From: Quillaja saponaria
Lineage: Eukaryota; Streptophyta; Magnoliopsida; Fabales; Quillajaceae
Length of the DNA: 64,000 nucleotides
Direction: 5' to 3'
Assembly: GCA_029379385.1 (NCBI GenBank)
Contig: CM055614.1
Span: 14,141,528-14,205,527, forward strand
Below are positions 60,911-64,000 of the stretch, in pieces. Within the stretch, counting starts at the first letter, position 1; each line of letters begins with the position of its first letter. Under the pieces are notes generated by a model. That model saw only the letters and a program-made list of their open reading frames with translations, had not been told where the DNA came from and made no database searches. The translations under genes and the position numbers were made by a program.

Positions 60911-63180
60911 TTGTCTCTATAGTCGTGCCGATACTCCCGCTACTGTAGATAGTAGTGAAGTTCTTACTGTAGATGAAGATGAAGCTTCATGACGTCCTTG
61001 GAAGGGGGCAACATATCCTCTAGGCATGACTATATAATAACAAGTTAAAAACTAATAACAAATCAACAAAAGCTTAAAAGTCAAATAAAAATACTAATAA
61101 CTTTACCAGCATGCTAGCAGTTCAAGAAATAGTTATGGACTAAACTAGTTGGAGATACAACAAATTGATTTTCTTTCAAACATAGAACCAATCTTCCATA
61201 GATAATTTGAAATTCTCAAAAATACATAGAAAGGCCCCAAAGAAACACTTAATTTGTTGTGTATGAACCTCAATCTTTTAAATTAATTAAGATAAGAAAG
61301 AAACATGCATCGAAAGTATTACTAATTTGGTGAAAAGTATTGTGGAAGATCAGATCTGAGAAGAGAGCGAACAAATTGTACTATGATAAGACTTGTTTGG
61401 TGTTGCCTTTTTCTTGGCTTTTTAACTAGATTGAGATTACTGTGAGATGTGGATAACCGTCCAACCCGATTTGCCTACCATGCAACACTCCACCCAAAAG
61501 TACTGGTCCACGGTGAAAAAAAGAAAATTTTGAAGTACCAAATTAATCAAGAACCACAGTTCACTCAAGTTTTACAACTGAAGGTACAATATATATAGTT
61601 TTTGAAAATTATATAATAGTTTATATAATTTTATCATTTATTTATTTAGTCAAGGTAAATAGAAAAATAATTTGTAGAATTTGTATGAGGAAAGAATTGA
61701 GGGAAATAAACATTTTAGTCCTGTGGTTATTCTCGAAAGTCTATCTATAATAAATTAAATTTTTCTTAATTTAAACTCTTATAAACTAATTCTCCATCAT
61801 TCTTTTATTGTTGGAACTCCAAATACATGCACTGAAACTCTATCTACAAGTTGAAAGTCGGCTGACTAAATCATGACTATAACTGTAATCTCTTCCAATG
61901 TTTTTGCACAACTAACAATTTGCTTGCTTCATTAAATTTGTTTTGTTGATACCATTTATTTTGATATTTCACATTTTTATTATTAATTAATAATGTGCAT
62001 TTATCTATTACTGTTTGATATGTTGTTTGACAGTCATACTATCTATATTTATATTATAATAAAAGTAATATAATATACACTAAATTAAATTGTTTTTTAA
62101 AAAAATTAATAACTAATTAAATCATGTCTCATCACTTAATCACTAATATTTATTTTTACTAAAATATATTAGCTTACTCCCTCTACACACAAAACAATAA
62201 CCTATCACTCTACCACCTATAAAAATATATTTTATAACAAATTAAATTTATTAAAAAAAATAAATAGAAAATTTATACACAAAATACAATAATATATCAA
62301 CTTAACTTAATTAAAATAATAAATAAATAAAACAACCCACTTACAGTGAAGAAAACAAAAGTCTTATTTTTCCTTTAATATTCTCAATAAGTTCGATAAT
62401 AATTTATATTTTTAACAAGTTCTACTTTTAAGAATTTTCTTCTTTTTTTAAATAAGCCTTAAACTTTAAATTGAAACATTTTATACCAATTTTATCTTTA
62501 TTATATTTAATTCTTAAGTTTAAAATATTGATTAACTAAAACAACTATAGTATAAAAAATAAAAATAAAACTAATAAATTCATGATATAATCATTGATAA
62601 AAAAAATATTTTAAACATTAATTATTTCTTTTCATATTTGTCTTAAAAGAGAAAAAAAAATAGTAATTTCAAATTCAACTTGTATTGATATTAGTTTTTC
62701 ATAATTTCACTTAAGAAATAAATATAAATTTATATAATCTTAGAAATTTTTAGTTTTTTCATTAATAGTTATATCATTAATTATGAATTTTCTAATTTTA
62801 TATAATGTGATGTTTTAAAACAAATTGGTTCATTATCAATATTTTAAATTATTTACGATTTGATTTCATGTAGTATTAGAGTTACTTACTGCTCAAGTAA
62901 TTTATTTGCAAGTACTTAAACAATAAATGAAGCATTAATTAACGTCATTCAAATTTCTATGAAAAAAGATTCAGTTATTATTATTTTATTTACTAAATAA
63001 AAGAAACAAGGCTAAAACCACTTTAGGGCGCCAAGTAAGTCGGCGCTTTAGATTTTTGAATCTAAGAGTGAGCGTTAACCCGCTTGAAGGCGCGTCAACT
63101 ATGTCTGCCAACGGTCGGAATTTTTATTTTCCGAGAATCCGATGATATCAGAAACCTAATTCACCAAGGATTACCCTAAT
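60911..63180. other. Gene-free AT-rich interval
   Basis: No coding frame is supported. One Helitron-like fragment (62042-62225) is present. Confidence 0.5.
62042..62225 (+). mobile_element. Helitron-like repeat fragment, copy 4
   Basis: It begins TCTATATTTATATTATAATA, later ATATAATATACACTAAATTA and CTCCCTCTACACACAAAACA. It is the most diverged member of the family at 6692, 38693 and 41062. Confidence 0.35.
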
Positions 63181-63187
63181 GAATTCC

Positions 63188-63220
63188 TATATAATAAGGA
63201 CAACTCCACCCACAAAGACC
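63188..63220 (+). promoter_or_regulatory. TATA box of the B3-domain gene
   Basis: TATATAAT lies at 63188-63195, about 200 bp before the start codon, followed by a CT-rich leader with a long T-run (63338-63351). Transcription probably begins near 63220. Confidence 0.5.
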
Positions 63221-63394
63221 ACTTTCTTAAATTGCTCTCTGGTTTCACCCTTCTGCAAGTTTCGTTTTCATAGAGATTTCTACTCGTTCTGTTTCAAGCT
63301 CACTCTTGCTTGCTTTTATATACGATCAAAATTGATTTTTTTTTTTTTTTGGTGAAAAAGAAGACGAAGAGGGTAAAGGTTCTGATTTGGTAAA

Positions 63395-64000
63395 ATGGGT
63401 TCTTCTGCTTTGGATTTATTGGCTGACGTTGCTGCTCAAAAGTTGGAGGAGGAGGGAAGGGCTGAGACTGAGAGAAAGGATAAACAAGGGTTAAAGTTCA
63501 TATCTTTGGAGGAGAAGTCTCTTATTCCTAATTCTCTGTCTCTGTCACAGATTCAGTCACACCCAAGTGAGAGAGAGAAAAAAGATTATCTTGACACAGA
63601 GACGGTGCTTTTGGAGTTCATTAGGTTTTGTGCTTTTAAGAAAACCCAGAATGAGAATTTATCGTCTTTGAAGGCTAAGCGCACTGCTGGGTTTACTCTC
63701 CCAGTTGGGTTAATACCCAGAAATAAGAGGTCGGTGACTCTGAGGAAAAGGTCAGAATTTGGTGGGCGTTCTGTCTCTGGGTTTAAAGAATTTTACTTCA
63801 GAGAGCATAACAAGAGCAGGAAAAGGTGTTTCCCAAGCCAGGAAAAATCTAAACAAGGGGAAACTATAATTGTCAGTCCAATCAAAAAGAAACAGAGAAG
63901 GGTTATTGATCTTGAATCCCAACCAGAGTTACCCGTTGAATTCAGGAATAAGATTGAGGAATTAGGTGGTTCTGAAATCAAATTGGTGATCCAGAAGGAA
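63395..64000 (+). CDS. B3-domain protein, N-terminal part (truncated by window)
   Basis: An uninterrupted 202-codon frame opens at ATG 63395 (context AAAATGGG) and continues past the window edge. The N-terminal ~180 residues are low in recognisable domains and contain Lys/Arg-rich stretches such as IKKKQRR, possibly nuclear localisation signals. The last 20 residues visible (ending EELGGSEIKLVIQKE) look like the start of the B3 domain in the plant-specific DUF313-type B3 family, whose members are putative DNA-binding proteins. The domain's body lies beyond the window, so the call rests on a short match. Confidence 0.6.
   Translation, partial: MGSSALDLLADVAAQKLEEEGRAETERKDKQGLKFISLEEKSLIPNSLSLSQIQSHPSEREKKDYLDTETVLLEFIRFCAFKKTQNENLSSLKAKRTAGFTLPVGLIPRNKRSVTLRKRSEFGGRSVSGFKEFYFREHNKSRKRCFPSQEKSKQGETIIVSPIKKKQRRVIDLESQPELPVEFRNKIEELGGSEIKLVIQKE

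Noticed and set aside
1..64000. CRISPR arrays, operons, bacterial-type systems
   Set aside because: The sequence is plant nuclear DNA with spliced genes; no regularly spaced direct repeats of CRISPR type were seen.

Overview
This is nuclear DNA from a dicot flowering plant. It is AT-rich, its genes have many GT-AG introns, and it holds plant-type transcription factors (PLATZ, B3), plant transposable elements (Ty1-copia, Ty3-gypsy-type LTRs, RTE LINE, hAT-, CACTA- and Helitron-like sequences) and an inserted piece of the plastid gene ycf2. I cannot name the species. All exon coordinates were derived by hand from reading frame, splice consensus and remembered protein families; no alignment was run.

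Six protein genes are supported. Five lie on the minus strand: SmD2, a spliceosomal Sm protein (1854-2694, with a leader exon near 4345-4375); CCZ1, a subunit of the vacuolar Rab7 exchange factor (8462-18717, leader exon near 22860-22950); a PLATZ zinc-binding protein (36007-37734); a mitochondrial-type ribosomal protein L20 (41855-46094, leader exon from 46767); and TOM40, the mitochondrial outer-membrane import pore (50661-57775). The start of a B3-domain gene (63395 to the window end) is on the plus strand. For CCZ1, L20, TOM40 and SmD2 the exon phases close exactly, giving 514, 125, 311 and 108 residues. These are unlinked housekeeping or regulatory genes, not an operon or cluster.

The SmD2 leader intron carries three related box C/D snoRNAs of the U59 type, which would guide 2'-O-methylation of 18S rRNA. 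The gene for a splicing protein is therefore also a host for ribosome-modification RNAs, under a telo-box/site II promoter typical of translation-related plant genes. Its five-base start exon (ATGAG) lies inside a 112-bp tandem duplication.

The rest is mostly transposon-derived. 1-412 is a copia-like LTR. 4.5-8.2 kb holds two related MITE-like repeats. CCZ1 intron 7 contains a hAT-like element with a tRNA-like insert, and the CCZ1 leader intron contains a 3-kb RTE LINE in antisense. 24.0-25.3 kb is the 3' end of a minus-strand copia element. 25.8-31.4 kb is two solo LTRs of one family, each with its own perfect 5-bp target duplication, the second carrying the ycf2 insert. The L20 intron has a 400-bp truncated RTE copy with a target duplication. 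59.6-60.9 kb has a CACTA-like terminus and a 167-bp tandem repeat. I found no wholly new system; the snoRNA cluster with the duplicated start exon and the paired solo LTRs are the most distinctive structures.
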